Positions 14,001 through 22,804 of a stretch of DNA of 64,000 bases are shown here, piece by piece. A program made the translations under genes and the position numbers. The stretch is from Macquaria australasica (taxonomy: Eukaryota; Chordata; Actinopteri; Centrarchiformes; Percichthyidae). Every line of letters begins with the position of its first letter. The stretch's first letter is position 1. The notes beneath the pieces are model-generated. The model searched no databases, had not been told where the DNA came from, and saw only the letters and a list, made by a program, of their open reading frames with translations. The stretch lies in assembly GCA_005408345.1 (NCBI GenBank), contig SEMN01000622.1:186001-250000 (forward strand), given 5' to 3'.

Positions 14001-16015
14001 AGGTAGCAATAGTCCATTGCTGGAACTCAATAGATTGTATAACAGATTAAAACAGAAAAAGAATGTTGACATTTCTGGGCAACAAACAGAAATGTGAAAC
14101 GACAGCATACACAAGACAAGTTTGTTTCCGTACACCTGCCTTTATGCACATTTTCAATTTGTGCATAAAAAAACGCTGGGAATTTGAAAAAAAAAAGTTG
14201 AAATATTGCAAAAAGGTTTTGACACTTGGCTGAGGTGGAAATGCTGGTGTATCGATGCGGTAAAAAATGCGACAAAGTGCAATGGCAACAGACGTAGCGA
14301 TTAAATCATGACGTACATGAAGCATGTGATTAAATGTCCATGCCCAAGTGAATGATAAAGGGTAATAAACATCAATTCTACAGTTATACATAATAAAGTC
14401 ATTATTAAAGGGCCATGAGGTTTTTTTTTAACTTTCTAATAAGTCTGCAGTTGTAAAATGTTATATGTAATAAATAGTTAATAAGTTGCCTGCAAACCTT
14501 TTCCAGAAGGTCAGAGGTCAAGTGGTCCATTGAAGGGTCTGTCTGATGAACTGCTAAAATGACAAAGCAAGTGTCCTGCTGGTGGAGAACAAACACCAGC
14601 CATAGAGATGTGTCACTACCTGGAAAGAGCATTAGTAAATGTATTAGAAAGTCATTAGTTACAAATACACTGATAAGGGTGACTTATCAGATACTGGGAC
14701 TGTTGTTCTTGTTGGATATCATACTCTTGCCTTCTGTAGGGCCATACCCCTGTCATGTAAGGTACAATTCTTGATTTTTACAACAATTTCACTGCCTGCT
14801 TTTTCATAAAAGTTTTAAAATTCCCAAAACTGTTCATGGATCTCTCATTTATCCTTTTCTTCATCATAGTGTATCTGACCAGAAGAACATTTTGCTATAT
14901 GGAAGAAGCTGATTTTAAAGCCTTCCCTCCTCATACTTTGTTGAGCTCTGGTATCATAGTTGAGATAATAGCAAAGTCTTCCTTTTTGCGCCTCACTTTT
15001 TGTAAGTGCTTCTTTAAAAGTGGATCAGAGCATATCAACAGCTCTTGCGTACCTAGAAAAAGTCATTATCATCCATCATCCAGAGCTGTAGTTATCCCTC
15101 TAAAAGGCTGATTTCTTGATGCGTGGTATAATATCTCATCTAAAAGAGAGCTCATTTCTCCTCTGTCTCTGTTTGGTCTTGTTTGTGCAGCTGACAGTCA
15201 ATACGACTCCCAGTAATTAGAGAGTGCTGCAGGTTTTTCCCGCTTCCAGTCACAGGCTTTCACGGAATATATTCCAGTCTTATTACACCTTCCTCATTCC
15301 TCTGGTTGACGTTATACGATGAATGTTACTCAAGAAATGACTTGCCTTCACAATGCTCAGGCTTTGCCGTGTTAGGTCTGCCTCTCAAGTGGTTCATTCA
15401 CAGGCAGTCATATCTATCACTGCTTTCTTTTCTCTCGGGTCACAGTCCTGGGTCAACAGAGAAATCGCGATGTTCCTCTTTTTCATTACTCTCTCTTTAA
15501 TCCACTTCTTCCTCATATTCCCTGCTTGTGCCCCCTCTCTCTCTCTCTTCATCCTCAGCTTCTTCATTACTGCTGCTGTTTCTCTTCCACCTTGTCTTCC
15601 CCTCTGTTGCCTGACACTTCCTTCAGAGACGCCAGGCACTGCAGAGCTGATATACACAACGAGAACTGTTTATTTATGTAACTTAACAGAAGCACTTTAA
15701 TGCAAGAGGATGTGGTGGGTAAAAAGAAAGGAGAAATTCAAATTTGTGTTAATGTGCTTTTAGAAAATAGTCATTTAGTCATTGTGGTTTTGAATCATCC
15801 ATGGCCAGTTAGCCACATGACCACAACCAGGGCTCACCTCATATATTAGCAAAAAGCGCTGTACCAGGATCAATAGGTACAAATGTTCCAATATTTGTTA
15901 TAAAATTAAGGGATAGGGGTTAAGGTACTAAATGTGTTTGTTTTTTCCTTTACAGTACATGTTCCAGAACCAGGAAGCAGAGGCCTTTCCAGCTACCGGC
16001 TGTGATGAACAGTGA
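1047..16015 (+). CDS. hsf4: Heat shock transcription factor 4, 5'-partial gene (11 coding exons)
   Basis: Coding exons join as 1047-1155, 1253-1380, 2122-2246, 6842-6917, 7811-7878, 9129-9228, 10920-11038, 11271-11501, 11660-11777, 11962-12027 and 15956-16015. All are flanked by AG/GT and the total is 1200 nt without a frame break. The product is a nuclear trimeric transcription factor that binds nGAAn heat shock elements. In order it shows the C-terminal half of the HSF winged-helix domain, with recognition helix ending SFVRQLNMYGF (window residues about 1-79), the HR-A/B coiled coil (about 80-168), a KRKL basic patch, the GPIISDV motif, and a phospho-dependent SUMO motif IKEEPVSP. HSF4 is preferred over HSF1 because QNEVLWREVVSLRQ, PLMLDDGS, EPFYIQS and LPVAMVQSVLEGRGS match the HSF4 pattern and the tail is short. 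The first coding exon is not in the window. With roughly 40 missing residues the protein would be about 440 aa, shorter than human HSF4b (492). The paralogue call rests on remembered family sequence, not a search. Confidence 0.93.
1253..1380 (+). CDS. hsf4: hsf4 exon: end of the DNA-binding domain
   Basis: This exon follows a 97-nt intron and completes the split Tyr codon (T|AC). It encodes GFRKVVNIEQSGLVKPERDD and then TEFQHLYFLQGHEHMLEHIKRK, the wing and linker of the HSF domain. It ends at phase 0 with AAG. The following donor, GTCTGG, is a poor match to GTRAGT, but the protein joins correctly to the next exon. Confidence 0.93.
1890..2035 (+). repeat. Dispersed repeat family A, copy 1 (hsf4 intron)
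   Basis: It contains gtgctttgagctaaatgcta followed by alternating gctaacatgtt / ttagcatgttaac phrases, shared with 8478-8640, 35365-35790, 55625-56045 and 59925-60165. The copy is short and diverged. Confidence 0.75.
2122..2246 (+). CDS. hsf4: hsf4 exon: HR-A/B coiled coil, first part
   Basis: The exon starts after ttcag with VSIVKSEETKVRQEDL and continues as a hydrophobic heptad pattern (LSKLLYEVQLLRTQQDNMEC). This is the trimerisation region of HSFs. It ends two bases into a Gln codon at the donor gtgagta (2247), which is completed by the first base of the exon at 6842. Confidence 0.93.
5948..6014. repeat. (TG)n microsatellite, 67 bp
   Basis: Uninterrupted TG dinucleotide run inside an hsf4 intron. 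Confidence 0.98.
6155..6475 (+). repeat. Dispersed repeat fragment (hsf4 intron)
   Basis: Phrases such as ggggaactccactgatttta and aagtgatgtcacttgagtca resemble an abundant percomorph repeat. No coding capacity. Only one copy is seen in this window, so assignment rests on recall and needs a repeat-library search. Confidence 0.5.
6842..6917 (+). CDS. hsf4: hsf4 exon: HR-A/B coiled coil, middle part
   Basis: A strong polypyrimidine tract and ttgcag precede the exon. It finishes the split Gln codon and encodes QNEVLWREVVSLRQNHTQQQ then KVMNK, a highly conserved HSF segment. It ends at phase 0 at the donor gtcagt. The preceding intron is about 4.6 kb and carries a 67-bp (TG)n tract and a dispersed repeat. 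Confidence 0.95.
7400..7560 (+). repeat. Dispersed repeat fragment, agtggtggaaagtaact type
   Basis: It begins agtggtggaaagtaactaca and continues with the ctactttatattctacactt phrase, typical of a very common teleost interspersed repeat. A single partial copy in the intron upstream of the exon at 7811. Confidence 0.6.
7688..7755. repeat. (GT)n microsatellite, 68 bp, upstream of an hsf4 exon
   Basis: Uninterrupted GT run, 34 units, ending 55 bp before the 68-nt exon at 7811. A shorter GT run lies between it and the exon. Confidence 0.98.
7811..7878 (+). CDS. hsf4: hsf4 exon: end of HR-A/B and basic KRKL patch
   Basis: This 68-nt exon after ttgccag encodes LIQFLFSQMQSNTPSTVGLK and RKL, matching the LIQ-FL-to-KRK segment found in all vertebrate HSFs. 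It ends two bases into a Leu codon at the donor gtgagt. A 68-bp (GT)n tract ends 55 bp upstream and a 31-bp (AC)n tract starts 6 bp downstream. The length is not a multiple of three, so skipping it would shift the frame. Confidence 0.93.
7885..7915. repeat. (AC)n microsatellite, 31 bp, abutting an hsf4 donor site
   Basis: It starts six bases after the exon end at 7878, directly following the gtgagt donor. It is complementary to the upstream GT run. A second AC run is at 8060-8089. Confidence 0.98.
8060..8089. repeat. (AC)n microsatellite
   Basis: Second AC run downstream of the same hsf4 exon, about 30 bp. Confidence 0.95.
8478..8640 (+). repeat. Dispersed repeat family A, copy 2
   Basis: gtgctttgagctaaatgcta is followed by catgttcac / gctaacatgttaatgtttag phrases and then ttcaccatcttagtt. 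Same family and orientation as the copies at 1890 and 35365. Confidence 0.8.
9129..9228 (+). CDS. hsf4: hsf4 exon: PLMLDDGS segment
   Basis: The exon completes the Leu codon after ccctccag and encodes PLMLDDGSPSPPASKFSHSH followed by PMEPMHEPFYIQS. The PLMLD and PFYIQS motifs correspond to human HSF4 rather than HSF1. It ends at phase 0 at the donor gtgaga. Confidence 0.92.
9229..10919 (+). other. hsf4: hsf4 intron, 1.7 kb
   Basis: AT-rich non-coding sequence with homopolymer T runs near 10310-10330. No exon or clear mobile element was found. Confidence 0.6.
10920..11038 (+). CDS. hsf4: hsf4 exon: GPIISDV segment
   Basis: The exon starts at phase 0 after cttcctcag with PSSETASCSTSGLTG, then GPIISDVTDMSQATM, containing the GPIISD motif shared by HSF1 and HSF4. 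It ends inside an Arg codon (AG|G) at a gtgcct donor that is weaker than consensus. Confidence 0.9.
11271..11501 (+). CDS. hsf4: hsf4 exon: phospho-SUMO motif and regulatory region
   Basis: The exon begins after ctaccaacag, completing Arg, and encodes EKCMMLIKEEPVSPG with the KxExxSP phosphorylation-dependent SUMO motif at 11290-11313. A Gly-rich low-complexity stretch follows, then SCEVCSSEPPVLPVAMVQSV and LEGRGS, which aligns with the corresponding human HSF4 block. It ends inside an Arg codon at gtaggt. Its GC content is higher than that of the flanking introns. Confidence 0.92.
11660..11777 (+). CDS. hsf4: hsf4 exon: C-terminal acidic helix region
   Basis: The exon follows a tgtgtgtgtag acceptor and reads VEVSDAVENVDMSLEELQQL then LLRTHQQSTVEAGTSAVMD. 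It is acidic, Leu-rich and probably helical, in the position of the HSF activation region. The phase is consistent on both sides and the donor is gtcagt. Confidence 0.88.
11962..12027 (+). CDS. hsf4: hsf4 exon: EWNFTEMESNL segment
   Basis: This 66-nt exon lies after a long pyrimidine tract and ctgcag. It encodes PFSLSLPLTEWNFTEMESNL and KS, and the EW..xxME pattern corresponds to EWTLMDLDME in human HSF4. The donor gtaagt is perfect. The next intron is 3.9 kb and contains a solo LTR. Confidence 0.88.
12270..12800 (+). repeat. Dispersed repeat family B, copy 1 (hsf4 intron)
   Basis: It includes tagctgctaaatgttcacca, gctagccgctaactttgtcc and, at the end, aaccaaaacaattagctgaa followed by gatgctaaaacactc. 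The same phrases recur at 27862-28130 and 41275-41540. No protein is encoded. It lies just upstream of the solo LTR. Confidence 0.75.
13017..13630 (-). mobile_element. Solo LTR (614 bp) with 4-bp target duplication
   Basis: The element begins TGTTACGACC and ends GGTCATAACA, giving TG...CA termini and imperfect 10-bp terminal inverted repeats. The 4-bp sequence acct flanks it on both sides (13013-13016 and 13631-13634). On the minus strand it contains a GAATAAATC polyadenylation signal near 13130, in the place expected for an LTR R region. It has no internal retroelement sequence, so it is best read as a solo LTR left by recombination, Gypsy/ERV-like from the duplication length. It interrupts the last hsf4 coding intron. 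Confidence 0.82.
13635..15955 (+). other. hsf4: hsf4 last coding intron, remainder
   Basis: Non-coding. A pyrimidine-rich stretch lies at 15420-15600. No further exon, RNA gene or complete mobile element was recognised. Confidence 0.55.
15956..16015 (+). CDS. hsf4: hsf4 last coding exon and stop
   Basis: After ttcctttacag the exon reads YMFQNQEAEAFPATGCDEQ and then TGA at 16013-16015, in phase with the previous exon. The tail is short and lacks the extended Pro-rich C-terminus of mammalian HSF4b. The exon appears to run on to a donor AAG|GTAACA at 16053/16054, so the 3'UTR may be spliced. Assignment rests on phase, splice signals and the absence of a better exon in the preceding 3.9 kb. Confidence 0.8.
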   Translation, partial: YMFQNQEAEAFPATGCDEQ

Positions 16016-16053
16016 TTGATCTGTGCTGTGGACTGTCCTCTCTGAAGTGGAAG
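16016..16053 (+). other. hsf4: hsf4 3'UTR, first segment, ending at a possible donor
   Basis: Thirty-eight nucleotides separate the stop codon from AAG|GTAACA. That is inside the roughly 50-55 nt limit below which an exon junction does not trigger nonsense-mediated decay, so a 3'UTR intron here would be tolerated. No cDNA evidence is available. Confidence 0.4.
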
Positions 16054-16849
16054 GTAACAATCCTGTGACTTAATCTGTTCATGAAGTTGTCATTATTTCA
16101 ACAGCTGGAGGAAAAAACAATCTTATCTTAGGGATAAGTCATCAAAGGATAAGGCTATTAAAGATAAGGATATTTACATTTTTGTTAATGTCACCAAATC
16201 CAATGAAAAACCCAAAGCCAATATGTATTAGTCTGTCTTTAAATACGTTCTGACTTCCCCAGCCTGTCTGTGGCACTCAGCCCTAAGCCCTTTGGTTCCT
16301 ACTGAAGACATACATCTTTAAAAACGGGTCACAAATGTATACTTTCATTTTTTAAAAAGAAATAATGCTTACCCAAAACAGCAGGGCTGCAGGGCTGTGG
16401 ATTAATACACACTTGGTGCACTAATGAGTATTTCCAGCAGCAGGACAGTGTATGTGGGATTGACTCAAAGAAAACTAAAGTCCTATGTTCATGATACTAA
16501 AAGAACATGTTACTCATTGCACCACTGTGGCTCATTGTGTTTATAAAAGTTTTTCCACAACAATCAAACAATTCATTGATGATGAGAAATGTATAGAATA
16601 TTAACAGACTTATCCTTAAAACAGGGATAGCAGATAATTATGTGTCAAACATCCATATGAGAAACTAACAGCTTATTTCAAGGACAACAGAGTTTAGTCC
16701 AACTGCTTTTCTGAAACTACATACTGCTCTTTAGCAAAATTATGTCATTGCCATTATTACAAGCAAGCATTATGCAGGTGCATTTTGAACAGTTGTACTG
16801 TAGACATATGGCACGTCTACCATTTTGATATTACAATAGTTGAAGAGCA

Positions 16850-17115
16850 TTAAAGAGTATGTTCAATTTTTTTAAGTTCATCTCAATACAATACTCATAT
16901 GCCATATGTATGTTGAGAGAGTTATTGGTCGCTGTAATCATTCCTTCTGCTGACCATTAAGTGATCCCTTACTACGCTGTGAAAGAAATAATGCACAAAA
17001 TCCACAGTTGTCGCTCCAGACAAAAATAATTCGAAAGTTCAGCTGAAGCTAATATGAGTAGTTTTCAGTATGAAATTCCCTCTTTGTGTTTCTCTGGTCA
17101 GTGTTTTCCTTGCAG
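16850..17115 (+). repeat. Dispersed repeat family C, copy 1
   Basis: Phrases tgtaatcattccttctgctg, acaaaatccacagttgtcgc and ctgaagctaatatgagt match, in the opposite orientation, 25355-25710. They resemble a common percomorph repeat. Confidence 0.65.
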
Positions 17116-17749
17116 AGCCACATGAGAGGGATACATTCTGTTAGTTGCATGTAGGTTTGTTTGCCATGACAAAACACCTGCAATAAACCTGAACATGACT
17201 GCAGGACAAAGTTACCCACTAAGACTGCTAAAGCCACATATTAGCTTTGGTTGTACTTAGTGTAACATCCCAGTCGAATAAAGGAGGGCCTTGACTGATG
17301 GTCTAATGCAGCTTATTTGTGTTTTGTGCCCTTCATTAAACCAACGTAAGAGCTAAACAGAAACGTAAACAAACAAACCCTGTAAACATTTACACATAAA
17401 AATGACCCAAATTCCTTACAAGGATGTTTTAAATGTACCTTATTGCCAATTGCAACTGAAGCTAAACTCAAATTAGACTCTTCCCATAAAGCCTTATTTG
17501 TTGCAAATCTCTGTGAGTTCCGTCATTAGCATTCTGTTTCCTTTCTTGTTGCCTTTTGATATGGTCACCTTTTCTTTGTCACATCTGACTAAGGTCCTTT
17601 CAAAATAAGGTACTTTGTTTTTAAAGGAAATAACAAAATAAAAGCCACAAAACAATACAAGAACTTCACACATATTAGTCATGAAACCAACCATGTATGG
17701 GGCTCATTTACACTTTCTGTATGTACCAAGGACTTTACCTTGCAAGGCA

Positions 17750-18260
17750 GCTGGATTTGTGAAATTACAAGATCACGCGAGATCACACGAGAATCCATCT
17801 TGCCAGGGTTAGGATTATGCGCTTGTGGCCAAACCACAGTGGTTCAGACCAGTCAGCGTTCTATGAAGGAACTACTGGCAGCTACTGATGTGGTTTAGGT
17901 GTGACGATTGTGACTGTTTGCGTAGGTTAGCGTAGATGCTGCTATAGCATCAGTTACATCAGAACTGGACAGTATTTCTTAATTGAAAGAAGAGCAAAGA
18001 ACAGCACTGAAGGCTTTTCTCGATGGAAAAGATGTTTTCACTCTTCTCACGACTGGCTTCAGCTCTCCTACCACGTCATATGGTCCATTGATCTGATTGG
18101 ATGAAGTTAGCCCGTGATAGACATGATAGACAGATGGTTTATCCAATCACCTGCCATGTACTTTTTGAAAGTGGCTGCTCTTTTCCAAACAGTTTCCAAG
18201 GACGACTCCTCAGATGGTTCTGTGCAACAAACCATCTGGCGTGTCAGGTTAATAAGGACT
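17750..18260 (+). repeat. Probable dispersed repeat, non-coding
   Basis: The block contains gatcacgcgagatcacacga, gctatagcatcagttacatc and atggtttatccaatcacctg, phrases I associate with a teleost non-autonomous element. Clear termini and target duplications were not found. Confidence 0.45.
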
Positions 18261-18284
18261 AGCTTTTTTACAGTGCTGTCACGT

Positions 18285-18400
18285 TAGGAAGGGATCACTT
18301 TACTACCAATATGGAGAGGAGGAATGATTACAGCAACCAGTAACTATACATATGGCATAGTATTGTATTAAGACAGACTTGAAAGAAATCTGGACCTATC
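18285..18400 (-). repeat. Dispersed repeat family C, fragment
   Basis: It contains aagggatcactttactacca, aggaatgattacagc and agacttgaaagaaatctgga, the reverse orientation of the copy at 16850-17115. Confidence 0.6.
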
Positions 18401-19739
18401 CTTAAAATGAATGAATGACTGTACTATTATATTTTCTTAGGGAGAGATAAACACTGTACCCTCACTGATCTTTATTGATCAAAATACAGTGTCCCTCCCT
18501 AGTTTATTTTCTGTTACATATGGAGGTGCTGTGCGTACCCACAGACAGACTGTCATCTCTTCCTGTTTCTCTCCTCAGGCCACAGAAGCTGCTGTTCCCC
18601 TCATTATTCCACCTTGCATGAGTTTGATCCCACGGCCCTGCCAGGCTGTTTCTTACACGTGGCTTTATTCACATATTCACGTACCTACAACATGCAGCAA
18701 TGAAAAAGCCCGTATCCTTATATCTCCTGGTCAGCTGACTGCCAGTGGACCTATGAGCTACCAGCTTTGTGGGCATGACCACTGCCTGCATGAGGAAAGA
18801 CACTGGTTTTTCATAGTTACCCAAACAAACAAGTGTGTTACGACATCTAGACTCCAATATTAAGCCAGCTGGATGCAAACAGTGCATTCATGGCTCCAGC
18901 ACTTTAGTCTTTGTGTGAGAGGGAGTTCCTGCTTGTGGACGTGACTTTTTCTTCCTACTGTATAAAGAATCTATTACGGATGTACAAATTAATATTTTTA
19001 TCATTTTATCCTTATTACAAACATACTGTATTTGTATCCAAGAGTAAACTTGGCTGTGAGAAACCATCTTGGGGGGGCAATGTAGCATATTATGTGAAGT
19101 TATGTGAATTTGTTCAGTCTGTGTAAGTGTGTAGACAATTTAAGGGCTCCTCATATATTTCATGCATTTCAAATCATGATAAATGTGTTGAGATAGATCA
19201 GAGGGGAGTCAGCCTTCCTTGATGTGAAAGGTTCTCTAAAATCCATTAAGAAACCTTTAGTTTTTTGAAGCACATCATGATAGAAGGATTTACAGTCTTA
19301 AGCACCCATCTAATGTGTCTTTGCACAGGCCTGACATGTAGCCAGAGACATAGAGTTACTTCTCTTCTGTCCATTTAAATGTGAAGTTTAAAGGAATTAT
19401 TAAAAGATAGACTTCTCATTTGACAAAACCATGAACACCACTGCATTTTTGCACAATCTGTATCACTAGTTATAGTTATGACAACAGGTCATTTATTTTC
19501 TGTTTGTAGATGACCAACACTTTGTTGCTCTACACATGCATGTCTGAAAGAGATACTGGCCTCAATAACAGGGTTTTCCAAAACTCGAAAGCAAAATTAA
19601 GTCTTGGAGACATGAGGTCTCTGAATGTTACTTCTGTTTTCATTTGGAAACAAAGGCCACACATTGACCTAAGACTTGCATAGAACATAGAAACCCTGAC
19701 AAACAATCAAGACAGTGGGATGCTGCTTTTCATACTTTG

Positions 19740-19762
19740 TAAAAAAAAAAAAAAAAAAAAAA
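19740..19762. repeat. Poly(A) tract, about 23 bp
   Basis: A-run following ctttgt. No clear retroposed gene or SINE body precedes it. Confidence 0.9.
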
Positions 19763-20204
19763 GAATACTCAACTGTCCAGGAGCCAGTCTTTAAAAGGAT
19801 TTCATTATGGTTGACTGCGTTTCATTAAATGTATGGTGGGGTGGTTACTTGAGAATTTAATCTGTTATAGAACCATGAATACCTGCTTGAAGAAATGCAT
19901 ATTAATTCTCTGGATTACTAAACATAATCAATAAATCAATAACTCTAACTGATTATGCCATTTGATGTAAAATATTAGTCCTCAGCACTGGTTGCAGGCA
20001 ACAGTTTAAAGGTTAAGTTAGTGCTAAATATTCTTCTGGGAAACTTCCAGAAGATGAGTTGAATCGTGCAATACTGTACAGAACTGTGAGAACTCACAAA
20101 ATTGCAATACATGGATGACCATAGGAATGTAGGAAACAGCAGCTGTGAGTGGTGGACTGGAATGCATATAGTAAGATGCACTGCAGAAGGACAATGTTAG
20201 CCTG

Positions 20205-20600
20205 CGAGTCTAAAAGCCCAACTTGTAGTTATAGTTTTCGGGATGCGAACGCCAGCTACAATGTAGCCTACGGCCAGAGTACGGCGGCTCTGTGCGTAGC
20301 ATCATAGCTACGCTTTAACCCCTTAACACATGTCTTTAGGAATGTGTGTTTGCACGGAATAACTGTACATTTTGTCCCCTGTGTGAATCTAAAATCCCTG
20401 GTAGCTCTAATTTGTAGTTAAATTTTTCGGGAGTTGCACATCAGCTACAGCATAGCCTGTGGTGAGGCTATGGCAGCTATGTTCGTAGCTCCTTAGCTAC
20501 ATCGTAACCCCTGTGGAATTATAAATCCAGCTTCAGGAATACTTTTTTTGCACAGAATAGCTGTACATTTTGTCCCCTATGGAAATCTAAAAGCCCTGCT
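20205..20600 (+). repeat. Diverged two-copy tandem repeat, about 180-200 bp unit
   Basis: The order tctaaaagccc / gtagttatagttttcggga / cagctacaatgtagcct / taacccc / ctgtacattttgtcccct occurs twice, with anchors at 20209 and 20388, and a third copy starts at 20586. The two ctgtacattttgtcccct blocks are at 20363 and 20561. Function unknown. Confidence 0.75.
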
Positions 20601-20749
20601 AGCTCTTCACACAGAGTCAGATCAAAAGGACTTGAACCAACTGAACGACCAGCCAACCAGCAACTCCATTGTCAGAGCTATATGCTGCAGGGCAGCGATT
20701 TGCATTAGCTTTTTGAAAAGGGCAAAGCATTGCATTTTCTCAATGATGT

Positions 20750-21900
20750 TTTGTGTACTACTACTACTACTACTACTTATTATTATGACTCCAACTAATT
20801 TAACTCTTTATATCTCTTATATCTACTGAATTCATAATGCTGTAACTTTGCATCTAGATTTGGCACCGTGTGATTCTGCAAAAGTTGAAAGAAAAAGAAA
20901 AAAGACCAGCTCGAAGAACTGAAAGAACGTGTTCATATTGTGTAGATTGACCTAAACATTATATTAAATTTGCCAAATAAAAAAGCTAACACAAACTGCC
21001 CCCTACAGGTTAACATTTTTGCGACAGACCTTCCTTCTCAGTGCATGCTTCAGGAGAAGGGAGAAAAAGCAAGCTGTGGTGTATAACAAGTGAAATTGCA
21101 CTAAAAATCACAGTTGTATGATATTTGAGAGTATACGGTACATTTTAGATATAGCATTTATTCTTGTTCCTCATGATAATATGAGTGTTAATGGTTTTTT
21201 TCAAGGAGTGATGAATACATACATTCAGTTGCTGTTGTGTTCTTAATTTATTCTGTTTCCATTTTAATCATTTGCACTGGAAATGAACGGATGTGTGTTC
21301 AAATGACATTTATGCTTGTCAGGATTGCAAATAGACAAGGAAGTATTTTTATATTAAGTATTAACTGAGTGAAAAGATCTCTGCTGTAACAAAGCCTGGC
21401 ATCCCAAAAGCACTTCTGCACTATGAACGGACAACAATCCATCATCATATCATACATATAACATATATTAACAAAAAATCTGCAAAACCCTCTTGTTACA
21501 ACAAAGTACACCTGCTGTCAATAAAGACACATAGGCGATCTTAGTGCTTAGATGCTTTTGAAAGCGGGCCACAACCTTATGAAAATGTGAATTGTTTTAA
21601 ATGGTTTTTTGCAAAGACTAAAGTGTATTGTTACAGAGAGTCAAAGAAACAGAACATGTATTCCACCTGTGTATGAAATATTTAAGTTGTTAAAACAAAT
21701 AAAAGTGAAAGAAAGCAGACTCAGAAACATTTTGATTACTTTCTTTGAATTAGTGCTTGAATTGTTGTGGCTTTGTTACCTGCAAATGCATGTCCTTGTG
21801 CATGCAATTGACCATTAGCTAAACCCTCTTACCCAAATAGTGAGCGTTGATCCAGCTTAGCAACTGTAACCAGGCACAGCAGGTCTGTTGAGCTTTGGAT
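20750..21900. other. Intergenic, no gene seen
   Basis: AT-rich. It contains a short (CTA)n run near 20758-20776 and AATAAA hexamers that could belong to the hsf4 3' end. No exon or mobile element was recognised. Confidence 0.5.
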
Positions 21901-21952
21901 TTCTCCACAAGAGGTTCGCATGGGGCTGTAATAAGAGCAATACTCAATATAA

Positions 21953-22400
21953 TGTAACGCTGGTTATTCTTAGCGTTAACTACAGTTACTAGATTAAAAC
22001 TAATCTCGGGACGAGGGTAAAATAAGAGCGCGGGGCAGCTTCATCTATCTCACTTGGTCCACTTTTTATTAATGTTCGCCTCAACCTTAGCACAACGAAC
22101 ACACCCGACCAAACGTGATAGATCATCTCAGTGTCTTACAACATATCACTCTGCCAATGTTAACCATCATTAACATCACAGGCAAGGTGCACCAAAGTAT
22201 GTAGTTCCTGAGCAGCGTAAAACATATACACACATACATGTGGTTACCATTAATTAAATAATGCAATAATTAAATCTGAGAAGGTAATCTCTAAAATAAA
22301 TCTTCACTAAACTAAATCTCATTTTACAATACCAAGAGTTTGGAGAGTGGTGTGTATTTTTTGTGACCAACACATTAACTCTGTAGAAAGTAATGTAACA
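21953..22400 (-). mobile_element. Possible degraded solo LTR
   Basis: On the minus strand the block starts tgttacatta, ends ccagcgttaca and carries an AATAAA (cattaataaaaagtgg) about two thirds along, an LTR-like layout. The ends TG...CA are present, but no target duplication is seen. Instead taatgtaac occurs at both ends, which could mean a different element class. Confidence 0.35.
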
Positions 22401-22639
22401 CCGGTCCAGGATGCTATATCAGAGTTTAATGTTATGTTCTGTCCTGCTGTATTGGAGTTTCCAACCAACTCACTGAGTTAGTTAGCCAGCTAGCTACAGC
22501 TAATAAAAAACGGCAACAACAGTTGTCATTTTAGCCATCAAAATCGACACTCGCTGACTAAAAATGAGAAGCCTGCTTTTTTCTACATCTGTCTGAAGTT
22601 AAGGATCCTTTGTTACAAAAATTACTACAAATGAAAAAT

Positions 22640-22800
22640 CTGCCGTCATCATGACTACATTTGAAAGCTTGACAGGCGTAGCAACAGTAACTATGTAAAC
22701 AGGAGTAAGTTTCGAAGTATAAAGTGGGAGCATGTATAAATTAAAAAGTAGTGGTTCAAGAATTGGCCCTTGTGGAACCCCTAATAAATGTTTTTGTTTG
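22640..22800 (-). pseudogene. Non-LTR retrotransposon reverse transcriptase fragment
   Basis: The minus strand encodes LGVPQGPILEPLLFNLYMLP at about 22784-22725, the conserved GVPQGS-xLGPLLFNLYM block of the reverse transcriptase of L2/Rex-type LINEs. The following YADD region cannot be read in frame. It is a short 5'- and 3'-truncated scrap with no function of its own. Confidence 0.7.
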
Positions 22801-22804
22801 TAAA

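Larger units (their letters stand above)
18579..20981 (+). other. Possible terminal non-coding hsf4 exon and polyadenylation region
   Basis: A strong acceptor (pyrimidine tract ending ctcctcag at 18571-18578) could pair with the donor at 16054 to place a 3'UTR exon here. AATAAA hexamers occur at 19930-19935, 20976-20981 and further on at 21520-21525, any of which could end the transcript. Open frames across it show no recognisable protein. Both the splice and the polyadenylation site are inference. Confidence 0.25.

Noticed and set aside
18489..18863. 124-codon plus-strand frame after hsf4
   Set aside because: No recognisable domain, ordinary composition, and it starts before a good splice acceptor that lies inside it. 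Better read as 3'UTR or intergenic sequence.
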